IMG/VR virus record: IMGVR_UViG_3300028388_004125 | Coordinates: 1-47,729 of that record | DNA length: 47,729 bases | Strand: one strand, 5' to 3' | From: a virus | Part shown: piece by piece, positions 38,225-45,733 of the stretch | Position numbering within the stretch: position 1 is the first letter of the stretch | Layout of the letters: every line of letters starts with the position of its first letter | Notes under the pieces: generated by a model | What the model saw: only the letters and a program-made list of their open reading frames with translations | Databases searched by the model: none | What the model was told of the DNA's origin: nothing | Position numbers and translations under genes: made by a program

Positions 38225-38578
38225 ATGTTTAACAGAAAAAGTATTTTTGATGAAATTTTTAGAGAATTCGAATCTATGTTCGATAACGTTGAACCAACTT
38301 ATTACAAGGTGGGACCTAACGGATTTTATTTTACCTACACCACCAAATCAGGTGATAACTCAACAGATGAATTATATTCCTTAAAATCTGAGCTCCAAGA
38401 TGCTGTTGAGAAACAAGAATTTGAGAAGGCTGTTGAACTTCGTGATAAGATTAAATCATTGGAGGAAAACAGTGAAAAGATTCAAGAGTTGAAGTCGAAA
38501 CTTCAGAAATCTATTGAAAAGGAAGATTTCGAGAAAGCAATTGAATTAAGGGATAAAATAAAAAAGTTACAGTCCTAA
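38225..38578 (+). CDS. double-UVR-motif protein (McsA-like adaptor candidate)
   Basis: A 117-residue protein. After an N-terminal region of about 50 residues it has two UVR motifs: residues 53-80 (LKSELQDAVEKQEFEKAVEL) and 89-116 (LKSKLQKSIEKEDFEKAIEL), each ending RDKIK. UVR motifs mediate UvrB-UvrC contact and, in McsA and ClpC, adaptor-unfoldase contact. No zinc-cysteine clusters of McsA are present. It is divergent from the clpC-like gene, whose product itself has a UVR-type motif, so a dedicated adaptor/activator for that unfoldase is the simplest reading. Ends at a strong terminator. Confidence 0.8.
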   Translation: MFNRKSIFDEIFREFESMFDNVEPTYYKVGPNGFYFTYTTKSGDNSTDELYSLKSELQDAVEKQEFEKAVELRDKIKSLEENSEKIQELKSKLQKSIEKEDFEKAIELRDKIKKLQS

Positions 38579-38586
38579 ATTAAAGA

Positions 38587-38609
38587 CCCCGAGAAATCGG
38601 GGTTTTTTT
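38587..38609 (+). terminator. terminator after the UVR gene
   Basis: CCCCGA / TCGGGG hairpin with a GAAA tetraloop and seven T, immediately followed by the late box of the next gene. Confidence 0.9.
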
Positions 38610-38610
38610 A

Positions 38611-38617
38611 TATTTAT
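38611..38617 (+). promoter_or_regulatory. putative late promoter box TATTTAT
   Basis: TATATTTATTGG 4 bp before the ATG at 38622; it starts the rightmost late block. Confidence 0.5.
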
Positions 38618-38621
38618 TGGT

Positions 38622-38918
38622 ATGAGAATACCGTGGTTAGAATACATTAAGGAGTTTGGTGACTTAGAGTCAATTGAGAAAGCATTCGTTCAAATGAGAA
38701 TGGCACTTAGTGATGCGGGTTTTAGTCAAGAGGACTTGACAAGTATCTCATCGGCACCTGCCGAAGTCTTTATGATGAGAGACAATCTCATTCAAAAGAT
38801 TCAAAATACGAGAGACCAATTAGAAAGACACGGTATGTGGAATGATGATGTCAAAAAGAATTTTGATAGTTACATTTCAAGAAAGTTGTCTAAGTTAGAA
38901 GAAAAATATCCTTTATAA
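38622..38918 (+). CDS. small helical late protein (98 aa)
   Basis: Reads MRIPWLEYIKEFGDLESIEK and is all-helical and mixed-charge (MRDNLIQKIQNTRDQLERHG). Begins right after a late-type box and ends 1 bp before the KTSC gene. Function unknown; a small structural or chaperone-like protein is possible. Confidence 0.6.
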   Translation: MRIPWLEYIKEFGDLESIEKAFVQMRMALSDAGFSQEDLTSISSAPAEVFMMRDNLIQKIQNTRDQLERHGMWNDDVKKNFDSYISRKLSKLEEKYPL

Positions 38919-38919
38919 T

Positions 38920-39168
38920 ATGGCAATCAAAAGTGAAAAAATCGTAGGGAAACAAATCATCAATGAAATTGAATCGTCAAACCTAACAAAGACCGTTTAT
39001 AACTTAGATAAGAAGACCTTAGTAGCCACTTTCAAAAATGGTGCAGAATACGAATATCAAGATGTTCCACACAAAGTATATACTAAATTCAGAATGGCAG
39101 AATCCCAAGGTAGATTCTTTAATGTCGAGATTTCCAAGAACTACAAGTACGAAAAAGTTATAAAGTAA
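38920..39168 (+). CDS. KTSC-domain protein
   Basis: An 82-residue protein made up mainly of a KTSC domain: VYNLDKKTLVATFKNGAEYE, YQDVPHKVYTKFRMAESQGR, FFNVEISKNYKYEKV. The namesake lysine-threonine-serine-cysteine positions are partly changed, since the usual K-T-S-C block reads QGRFFNV here. KTSC modules occur in phage and RNA-associated proteins without defined activity. Co-transcribed with the 98-residue gene. Confidence 0.75.
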   Translation: MAIKSEKIVGKQIINEIESSNLTKTVYNLDKKTLVATFKNGAEYEYQDVPHKVYTKFRMAESQGRFFNVEISKNYKYEKVIK

Positions 39169-39176
39169 CTTCCATA

Positions 39177-39184
39177 TATTTATA
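39177..39184 (+). promoter_or_regulatory. putative late promoter box TATTTATA
   Basis: Exact box 4 bp before the ATG at 39189; such a short leader would place the transcription start at or next to the start codon. Confidence 0.5.
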
Positions 39185-39188
39185 TGTT

Positions 39189-39938
39189 ATGGAACAGAAT
39201 GCAAGAATTATTTCAAGTTTTTATGTTCAGGATGAATTGAATCCTGAAATTTGGGATACGTTAGAAGATGGGTCTTATGTAATGAAGGATGAGGTCCGTA
39301 ATTCTTTACTTGCAATATCTAATGAATTTGTTGATTTTTTAGGGTTAGATATATTTGTTTCTGACATTACAATGACAGGTTCATTAGCAAACTACAATTG
39401 GTCAGAGTTCTCTGACATTGACTTACACATCATGTATGACTTCACAGAAGCGGGTGAACAAAAAGAATTGTACAAAGAACTATTCAAATTAAAAAAGACC
39501 TTATTTAATTCTACTCACGATATTACCGTTAAAGGATACGAAGTCGAATTATATGTTCAGGACTCCTCAGAACCACACTTTTCTACAGGTGTATATTCTG
39601 TGATGTTTGATGAATGGATTAATGAACCAACACCTGAGAGTGTCACATTAGACGAAGAGAAATTAGAAGAAAAAGCCAATCAATGGATGGAAATCATTGA
39701 TACCGTAATTGAAAATGTTTCTGATGATGAGTTAGAAAGTGCATTAGAAACAATAGACAAAGTCAAAGACAAACTAAAAAAATATAGAAGTTGTGGTTTG
39801 GAAAGAGAGGGTGAATATTCCTATGAAAATTTAGTATTCAAGTTTTTAAGAAGGAATGGATACATCCAAAAACTATTCGATTTTACAAATGAACTCGTAG
39901 ATAAAAGATTGTCTTTAGAACAAGAAACTAACTCATAA
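39189..39938 (+). CDS. nucleotidyltransferase (pol beta superfamily)
   Basis: A 249-residue protein with the minimal nucleotidyltransferase core: ITMTGSLANYNWSEFSDIDL (G-S plus D-x-D) and a third acidic residue in VKGYEVELYV. An acidic helical region follows (SDDELESALETIDKVKDKLK). Members add nucleotides to RNA, proteins or small molecules; MNT-like relatives serve as antitoxins that AMPylate. No HEPN-type RXXXXH partner is adjacent. A late-type box suggests action late in infection or packaging in the virion. Confidence 0.8.
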   Translation: MEQNARIISSFYVQDELNPEIWDTLEDGSYVMKDEVRNSLLAISNEFVDFLGLDIFVSDITMTGSLANYNWSEFSDIDLHIMYDFTEAGEQKELYKELFKLKKTLFNSTHDITVKGYEVELYVQDSSEPHFSTGVYSVMFDEWINEPTPESVTLDEEKLEEKANQWMEIIDTVIENVSDDELESALETIDKVKDKLKKYRSCGLEREGEYSYENLVFKFLRRNGYIQKLFDFTNELVDKRLSLEQETNS

Positions 39939-39943
39939 CAATA

Positions 39944-39981
39944 CCTAAATATAGGAAAAAATGACAAATCCTATATTTGGG
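39944..39981 (+). terminator. long imperfect hairpin after the nucleotidyltransferase gene
   Basis: CCTAAATATAGGA pairs with TCCTATATTTGGG (13 bp with one G-T) around a 12-nt loop. Only a weak T-rich tail follows, and a late box comes right after. Confidence 0.45.
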
Positions 39982-39983
39982 TA

Positions 39984-39991
39984 TATTTATA
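39984..39991 (+). promoter_or_regulatory. putative late promoter box TATTTATA
   Basis: Exact box 14 bp before the ATG at 40006. Confidence 0.6.
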
Positions 39992-40005
39992 TATAAAAAT
40001 GTATT

Positions 40006-40152
40006 ATGGGACAAGGATGTGACCCGGCAACGGAATATAAAGCTTTCTCAGGTTCTACTGAAACAGTTCACGCAGTTTACAGTAGGGCTGATGGGACTGA
40101 AGTGGTACAATGTAGTACAGTTAAACTCGGTGGAAACGGAGTTTTTAATTAA
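40006..40152 (+). CDS. tiny late protein (48 aa)
   Basis: Starts MGQGCDPATEYKAFSGSTET and ends KLGGNGVFN, correctly spaced from an exact late box. Small, polar and probably beta-rich. A longer overlapping frame (64 residues from 39977) runs through the promoter and is less likely. It could be a virion decoration peptide. Confidence 0.6.
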   Translation: MGQGCDPATEYKAFSGSTETVHAVYSRADGTEVVQCSTVKLGGNGVFN

Positions 40153-40178
40153 ACAGAAAAAAACAAAATAGTATAAAA

Positions 40179-41375
40179 ATGGGAGACTTAAAACCTATCG
40201 GAAGTGAGAAATTACAGGGTGAAGAAAAACTAAGACGCATCATGGAAATCGCACGTTTCGGCGAAGTAGAACGTTCGACTTCGAATGTGAACGAGACTGT
40301 TGACTATACAAGACAGTTAGCAGATGGTAAATATTATAGTATCATTCACGAAAAGAATGGATACATCATCAAATCAGGATTGAACGAATCTGAGATGGAT
40401 TATGCTGAAAGAATTGAAAACAGACGTTATCATTCTTCTTATTCTAAAGCCTTGAAGAAATTGAATCTAATGGCTAAAGAATTAAACACTCTACACGAAA
40501 ACGAAGAAGGTTTAGAATTATTCGGTGAGCAAGACAAGAAGTTTGTTTTGAAAACACCAAAACCTGAAGTTGAAGCACCAGCACCGTCACCTGAACCAGA
40601 AATGGATTTAGATTTGGACATGGGTTCTGAAGGTGGTGAAGAGGAACTTGATTTGGACATGGACTTAGGTATGGACGATGAAGGTGGTGAAGAAGAATTA
40701 GATATGGATTTAGACTTAGACGCTGAAGCTCCCGCAGACGAAGAAGAAATCTCAATCAAAGAAATTCAAAAACTAACAGGTAAGTTAGGTCAAAAATTAA
40801 GAACTATCGACCAACAAGATGGTTTGACATCAGAAGATATCAAATATGTATTAAACTCTATTATCTCAGCAGTTGATTTGGAAAAATTGAGTGAAGAAGA
40901 TAAAGAAGATATTTTAGAAAACTTTGAAGAAGATGAAATCGACTACGGTGTTGACGATGAGGCTGACTTAGATGTTGACGCTGGTGAAGAATTAGATTTG
41001 GACATGGACTTAGATATGGACATGGAAGAACCAATGGAAGAATCAGCTGAGGTAGGTGAGAAAGTAATGGATGAAATCTTTGCAGAATCTAAAATCGACA
41101 AAGTATTATCAAAGTACTTCGTAGTGAGTGACGAAGAAAAAACATTGACTGAATCAAAAAACATCAAAAACTTCTTAGTTGAGAAAATTCAGAAAGTAAC
41201 AGTAAGAAAAGAAATGAAGTCAATGTGTGAAACAGTAGAACAAGAATTGACTGCAGATTTCTTATTAAAAGAAAACAAAACAATTAAGTTTTTAGGTAAG
41301 ACAAACAAAGGTAACTTAGTTTTTGAGAACGATGGTCAACAGATTAAAGTTTCTCAAAAGGGTGAGTTATTATGA
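40179..41375 (+). CDS. acidic low-complexity structural-type protein (398 aa)
   Basis: A virion-region protein with a folded N-terminal part (residues 1-125, VDYTRQLADGKYYSIIHEKN), then two extremely acidic stretches made of repeated DLDMDL units (about 142-190 and 268-292), separated by a helical domain (DEEEISIKEIQKLTGKLG), and a C-terminal domain with FLGKTNKGNLVFENDGQQIK. Acidic repeats of this sort appear in scaffold or DNA-end-interacting proteins. It begins the operon leading to the terminase; ATGA overlap with the next gene. Confidence 0.7.
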   Translation: MGDLKPIGSEKLQGEEKLRRIMEIARFGEVERSTSNVNETVDYTRQLADGKYYSIIHEKNGYIIKSGLNESEMDYAERIENRRYHSSYSKALKKLNLMAKELNTLHENEEGLELFGEQDKKFVLKTPKPEVEAPAPSPEPEMDLDLDMGSEGGEEELDLDMDLGMDDEGGEEELDMDLDLDAEAPADEEEISIKEIQKLTGKLGQKLRTIDQQDGLTSEDIKYVLNSIISAVDLEKLSEEDKEDILENFEEDEIDYGVDDEADLDVDAGEELDLDMDLDMDMEEPMEESAEVGEKVMDEIFAESKIDKVLSKYFVVSDEEKTLTESKNIKNFLVEKIQKVTVRKEMKSMCETVEQELTADFLLKENKTIKFLGKTNKGNLVFENDGQQIKVSQKGELL

Positions 41376-41779
41376 ATTTAGTATACGTTAACGAACTCGG
41401 TCCCAACTTTAAGGGAGATAACATTTACGAGTTTATTTTTAGTGACGTTGACGATGTATGGGGTGAAGATTGGGATAAGGAACCAGCAGGTGGAGACCCA
41501 ACTCCACCCCTTATACATTTTATAAAGAAGGTTGGAGTGTTGAAGAACTCAGGTATTCAATTGAACCTTATTCAGAACTCTGACTTTTTCTCTGTGTATG
41601 ACGCGGTTGAAAGAGTAATTGCTTTAGCGTGGGAAGATAGTGACACAGAAGCCGTAGTTGACGATAAGTACACCAGATTGGTTTTTCATTATGGTGATAC
41701 CGTCAAGCAAGTGGAAGATAAAATTTACGAGAGAGACATCGTATTAACATACGAAAAAAATATTGCAAGTTATGAATAA
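41372..41779 (+). CDS. hypothetical packaging-region protein (135 aa)
   Basis: Reads MNLVYVNELGPNFKGDNIYE, then WGEDWDKEPAGGDPTPPLIH. This looks like the start of unnamed proteins located near terminase genes in T4-like phages. Coupled to both neighbours by overlapping stop/start. Role unknown. Confidence 0.7.
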   Translation: MNLVYVNELGPNFKGDNIYEFIFSDVDDVWGEDWDKEPAGGDPTPPLIHFIKKVGVLKNSGIQLNLIQNSDFFSVYDAVERVIALAWEDSDTEAVVDDKYTRLVFHYGDTVKQVEDKIYERDIVLTYEKNIASYE

Positions 41780-42620
41780 CAAGAAGGTTGCAAGTTTATT
41801 GAACAAAGGTATCAAGTTCGAAACACTTAAGATGTTGAATGAAACTCAGATTGATACATTATATACTGCCGTAATTGGTGAACAAGAGAGTTTAACTGAT
41901 AAAGTTGATGATGTTCAACAAATGAAAGCGGAATTATCACAATTAAATCAGGCGATTGACCAAACCATTCAAAAGATTGGTGAGGAAGAGAATGAAGATG
42001 GGTTAGAAGATTTAGCTCGTCAAGATTACACTGGTCAAGAAGGTCCACATGATGAAAAAGACATGGCACCTGATGGTATGGATGATGATTCTGATAATAA
42101 CCGTCAAATGATGGGTGAGGTAGAAGAGGTTAATCCTTGGGCAATCTGTACATCGTCTTTAGGTTTAGAAGGTCGTGAAAGAGATTCTTACAGTAAATCT
42201 GAATCTGCTAAGTTTGAAAGATGTGTAAGAGATGTCAAAAAACAGAACGAAATTAGACAAATCGAAGAATCTATAGTATCTTTGGTGAAGAAATACGTAC
42301 CGAAGACTATGAGTAAGAAAGATTTAATGAATTTATTGGAACAGGGACCTGGTACGAAGGAAGCTCCTGTGAAGACACCTACAAGGACTAAACCTGAAAG
42401 AAAGACACCTTATAAGCCGAAACATAAACCGGCTCCAAAAGCGGGTGAAACAGAAACAGCACCTTCAAGAGTTAAACCTGGTACTATTGAAAAACCAGAA
42501 AGAAAGACTCCATACAAACCAAAACACAAACCAGCACCTAAGGCAGGTAAAAAAGAATTACCAAGTTTTTTGAAGTTTAACACATTAAATATACAATTTA
42601 GAGATGAGCAAGAAGATTAA
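41772..42620 (+). CDS. packaging-region protein with basic proline repeat (282 aa)
   Basis: The ATG giving MNNKKVASLLNKGIKFETLK was chosen over an upstream in-frame TTG. The N-terminus is helical with LNETQIDTLYTAVIGEQESL, then an acidic segment, then two identical 19-residue basic repeats (KPERKTPYKPKHKPAPKAG) near the C-terminus. The lysine/proline tail could bind DNA or the acidic protein encoded nearby. Overlaps both flanking genes, which points to coordinated translation. Confidence 0.65.
   Translation: MNNKKVASLLNKGIKFETLKMLNETQIDTLYTAVIGEQESLTDKVDDVQQMKAELSQLNQAIDQTIQKIGEEENEDGLEDLARQDYTGQEGPHDEKDMAPDGMDDDSDNNRQMMGEVEEVNPWAICTSSLGLEGRERDSYSKSESAKFERCVRDVKKQNEIRQIEESIVSLVKKYVPKTMSKKDLMNLLEQGPGTKEAPVKTPTRTKPERKTPYKPKHKPAPKAGETETAPSRVKPGTIEKPERKTPYKPKHKPAPKAGKKELPSFLKFNTLNIQFRDEQED
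42390..42446 (+). repeat. 57-bp coding repeat, copy 1 (basic Pro/Lys unit)
   Basis: Encodes KPERKTPYKPKHKPAPKAG; the second copy at 42492-42548 is identical in protein but differs at several synonymous sites. Confidence 0.8.
42492..42548 (+). repeat. 57-bp coding repeat, copy 2
   Basis: Same 19-residue unit as 42390-42446 with synonymous differences, 34 residues further on. Confidence 0.8.
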
Positions 42621-43887
42621 TGAAGCACCAATTGACTACGGAGATAGACCAGAAAGAATGGCTCCTGATATTCAGGCAAAGATTCAAGGTCGTGAGACTC
42701 CGTTATCTGATAACCCCGCTTTGGATATCGATGTGGATGGTGATGGTGTTGTATCATCATTTGAAGAATTATTGGCGTCGAAAAGATTCAAAGACGTTGT
42801 AGATAAGGTAAAACAATACACAGGTATTACTGACATCTCTAATCAGAATGCGTTGATGCAGTTGCAGATGATGTTACAACAAGCGGTTCAAGACGTTAAA
42901 TCTATCGAGAACGAAAACGAAGAGTATCTTGAAAACTTAGCCGTCGATTTGGTTAAGAAAGAAATGTCACTTCCTGACGAAGCATTCCAATTCGATGTGG
43001 AGTTGTTATCAGGTATGGGACAGATTGATACTTCTAAAATGAGACCATCATCAGAAGAACCTGATGAGGAGGATATCATGAAGATGTTCGGTAATCAGGA
43101 TGCCGATGATATGGAGGACGACATCGAAGCATTTATGGATGCAATGGATAAGTTCGACATGGAGAAAGCAAAAAGACGTTTCATCAATTCCCTAATTCAA
43201 GGGGCATCTAAAAAAGGTCACTATATGTTCAACTTGGTTCGTGAAGAATTGGACCGTTTGGACCCAAGACTACTTAACCTTTACGGTGTGTTAATGTCTA
43301 TTGCAGACTTGATGTACTGGATTGTTCCTGACCAAATGACACAGATGATGGCAGGTGCAGGTGAGGGTGTTCAAGGTTCTGAAGAGGTTGACGATACTAC
43401 GGACCCACCAACGATTAAAGCAAAGGGATTATTCTTCCCTGTATTGATTCACGAGTTAATCAAAGGCGTATACGAGGTATTAGGTACACAAGGTTTACCT
43501 GACGACCCTAAGGCTGCAGAGATGGTTATGGGTTCTCAAGATACCTTACCATATGAGATTTGGGATTTAAGATTAGGTCCTGTCATTTGGGAAAGATTTA
43601 CCGCAGCGTATCCTGAAGACCTTTATGAGGATGATATGAGAGAAATTCAGAATTATTTATTCTCACGTTTCTCAGCGTTGTCTACAGAGGAGTTCTTTGA
43701 GGTGGCAAGAGAAATCATTGGTGACTCAGAGAAAGGTCAGAAAATTGTACAGAGAATGGTTGATGAAATCGTTGAAGAACTTCGTCAGTACGACTTGGAC
43801 GATGCGTTGTCTGGTACTGTTGATGTGGATGATGATGATGATGAGTTCAGAGACTTCTTAGGTGGTCTCGGAATTGATTTATCATAA
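42604..43887 (+). CDS. packaging-region protein with EF-hand-like loop (427 aa)
   Basis: N-terminus MSKKINEAPIDYGDRPERMA; residues about 41-54 read DVDGDGVVSSFEEL, a textbook EF-hand calcium loop (D1, D3, D5, S9, E12), suggesting calcium binding. A glutamine-rich helix (LMQLQMMLQQAVQDVKSIEN), a very acidic stretch and a larger helical domain (RRFINSLIQGASKKGHYMFN, VREELDRLDPRLLNLYGVLM) follow. Position directly before the terminase suggests a head or neck component; not matched to a T4 gene. Confidence 0.7.
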   Translation: MSKKINEAPIDYGDRPERMAPDIQAKIQGRETPLSDNPALDIDVDGDGVVSSFEELLASKRFKDVVDKVKQYTGITDISNQNALMQLQMMLQQAVQDVKSIENENEEYLENLAVDLVKKEMSLPDEAFQFDVELLSGMGQIDTSKMRPSSEEPDEEDIMKMFGNQDADDMEDDIEAFMDAMDKFDMEKAKRRFINSLIQGASKKGHYMFNLVREELDRLDPRLLNLYGVLMSIADLMYWIVPDQMTQMMAGAGEGVQGSEEVDDTTDPPTIKAKGLFFPVLIHELIKGVYEVLGTQGLPDDPKAAEMVMGSQDTLPYEIWDLRLGPVIWERFTAAYPEDLYEDDMREIQNYLFSRFSALSTEEFFEVAREIIGDSEKGQKIVQRMVDEIVEELRQYDLDDALSGTVDVDDDDDEFRDFLGGLGIDLS

Positions 43888-43908
43888 ATAAATCTTATTT
43901 TTTGATTT

Positions 43909-45684
43909 ATGGGTTTAAGTAGAGAACAGGTATTGGTCGAGTATGCAAAGATTGTGAAAGACACTTCCTATGCTCTTAAAACCTATCTTCAAACCTACGA
44001 TAATACACAATCACGTTATGTTCCTTTGGAGTTGTTTCCCGACCAAGATAGGTTGATATATGACTACGATAACTTTGAGGAAAATATTGCAATCAAATAT
44101 AGGCAAGCAGGTGTATCTACGGTAACCGCTGCATGGTCATCAAAAAAGTTGGTCACAGCAAAAAAGAGTAAACCTGAAAAGATTCTAATTATTGCAAACA
44201 AATTGGATACGTCCATGGAATTTGCAAATAAGATTAGGTCGTTTGTTGACCAATGGCCTGAATGGTTGGGTGTTAAGTTCTCGGCTGATAAAAATTCACA
44301 AAGACACTTTAAGTTAACTAATGGATGTGAGGTAAAAGCCGTTGCAACATCAAAGGATGCTCTGCGTGGTTATACTCCAACAATCCTAATATTTGATGAA
44401 GCTGCGTTTATCGATGCTGATGATGACTTCTGGTCTGCGTGTATGGCTTCATTGTCTACGGGTGGTAAAGTAATCGTAATATCCACACCCAACGGTTTCG
44501 ACCCTATCTATTATGCTATATATGACCAATCATTAAGAGGGATGAACGACTTTAAGATTACCGATATGTATTGGTACCGTGACCCTCGTTATGCCAAGAA
44601 ACTGCAACTGATTAAATGTACAGATATTGTCCATTATATGTTGAACCGTGAAGACTACAAAGATGAAGAGGTTGTTATCGATTATTCACACATTGACCCA
44701 AGAGAAAGGGACTTTGATGAGATTTCTAAAAAGTTTGATGAAGGGTACAAACCCTATTCATTGTGGTTTGAAGCAATGGCTAAAAAACTGAAGTTTGATA
44801 GACGTAAGATTGCTCAGGAGTTGGAATGTAATTTCTTAGGGTCAGGGGATAATGTTATTCCTAACGAAACTATTGAAAAAATCAAAGACCGTGAAATCCG
44901 TAATGCTGAGAATAAGTTTATGGGTGGTGCAATGTGGCAATGGAAAGAACCAATACCTGGTCATAAATACATTATGGGTATTGACGTATCTCGTGGTGAT
45001 AGTGAGGATTTTACTACATTCTGTATTATCGACTTCGATGAAAGAGAACAGGTATTGGAATACTTAGGGAAGATACCACCTGATGTCGCTGCTGAGATTG
45101 CTTTCAAATGGGCAACTATGTATTCTGCATTTGTGGTTATTGATATCACTGGTGGTATGGGTGTATCTACAGCAAGAAAACTTCAAGAGATGGGTTACCA
45201 AAACTTATATGTTGAAGGGGTGAATGCCGCTGATAAGTGGAAATATAATCCGAAAGCTTTAGAGAAGATACCAGGTTTGAACTTTAATAGTAAAAGGGTT
45301 CAGATTGTTGCTGCTTTTGAGGAAGCCTTAAGACATGGGTATGGTGTACGTTCAACCAGATTATTACACGAATTGAATACGTTTGTTTATGTAAACGGTA
45401 GACCTGACCACTTAAAAGGACAACACGATGATTTGATTATGGCGATGGCTATGGCAATTTACGTTGGTGAAAATTCATTCTCCTCTTTGGAGAAGGTAAC
45501 CGAACAAACAAAGGCGATGGTGGACAGTTGGATGGTACAAGAAACTCCAGTTAAGAACCCTGTTAATGATTATAACCCTACATTAAGTGCGATGAGAAAC
45601 GACCCTTATGGTAGACCACACAATGGAGGTACGTCAAAAAGTGATTATGAAAACTATTTATGGTTATTCGGAGGTAGAAGATAA
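43909..45684 (+). CDS. terminase large subunit (T4 gp17-like)
   Basis: A 591-residue packaging motor and nuclease. ATPase half: YRQAGVSTVTAAW in the Walker A position (residues 64-76), ILIFDEAAFID Walker B with catalytic glutamate, and VISTPNG coupling motif. Nuclease half: MGIDVSRGDSEDFTTF, FVVIDITGGMG and GQHDDLIMAMAMAIYV supply the RNase-H-type acidic residues. The usual Walker lysine is replaced by valine; a nearby arginine (R65) may substitute, as in other T4-like terminases with an arginine-first P-loop. Cuts and translocates concatemeric DNA into proheads through the portal encoded next. No late box was found in the 21-bp gap before it. Confidence 0.95.
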   Translation: MGLSREQVLVEYAKIVKDTSYALKTYLQTYDNTQSRYVPLELFPDQDRLIYDYDNFEENIAIKYRQAGVSTVTAAWSSKKLVTAKKSKPEKILIIANKLDTSMEFANKIRSFVDQWPEWLGVKFSADKNSQRHFKLTNGCEVKAVATSKDALRGYTPTILIFDEAAFIDADDDFWSACMASLSTGGKVIVISTPNGFDPIYYAIYDQSLRGMNDFKITDMYWYRDPRYAKKLQLIKCTDIVHYMLNREDYKDEEVVIDYSHIDPRERDFDEISKKFDEGYKPYSLWFEAMAKKLKFDRRKIAQELECNFLGSGDNVIPNETIEKIKDREIRNAENKFMGGAMWQWKEPIPGHKYIMGIDVSRGDSEDFTTFCIIDFDEREQVLEYLGKIPPDVAAEIAFKWATMYSAFVVIDITGGMGVSTARKLQEMGYQNLYVEGVNAADKWKYNPKALEKIPGLNFNSKRVQIVAAFEEALRHGYGVRSTRLLHELNTFVYVNGRPDHLKGQHDDLIMAMAMAIYVGENSFSSLEKVTEQTKAMVDSWMVQETPVKNPVNDYNPTLSAMRNDPYGRPHNGGTSKSDYENYLWLFGGRR

Positions 45685-45713
45685 AAGATTTAATTATTGT
45701 AGGAAATTACTAC

Positions 45714-45721
45714 TATTTATA
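45714..45721 (+). promoter_or_regulatory. putative late promoter box TATTTATA
   Basis: Exact box 12 bp before the portal ATG. Confidence 0.6.
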
Positions 45722-45733
45722 TAAAAACAAAAA

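Noticed and set aside
38109-38384. 91-residue plus-strand frame overlapping the UVR gene
   Set aside because: Covers the operator-like repeats and runs out of frame through the well-supported UVR gene.
39977-40171. 64-residue open frame
   Set aside because: It begins inside the hairpin/promoter region, and the other frame (48 residues from 40006) is correctly spaced from the late box and has more protein-like composition.
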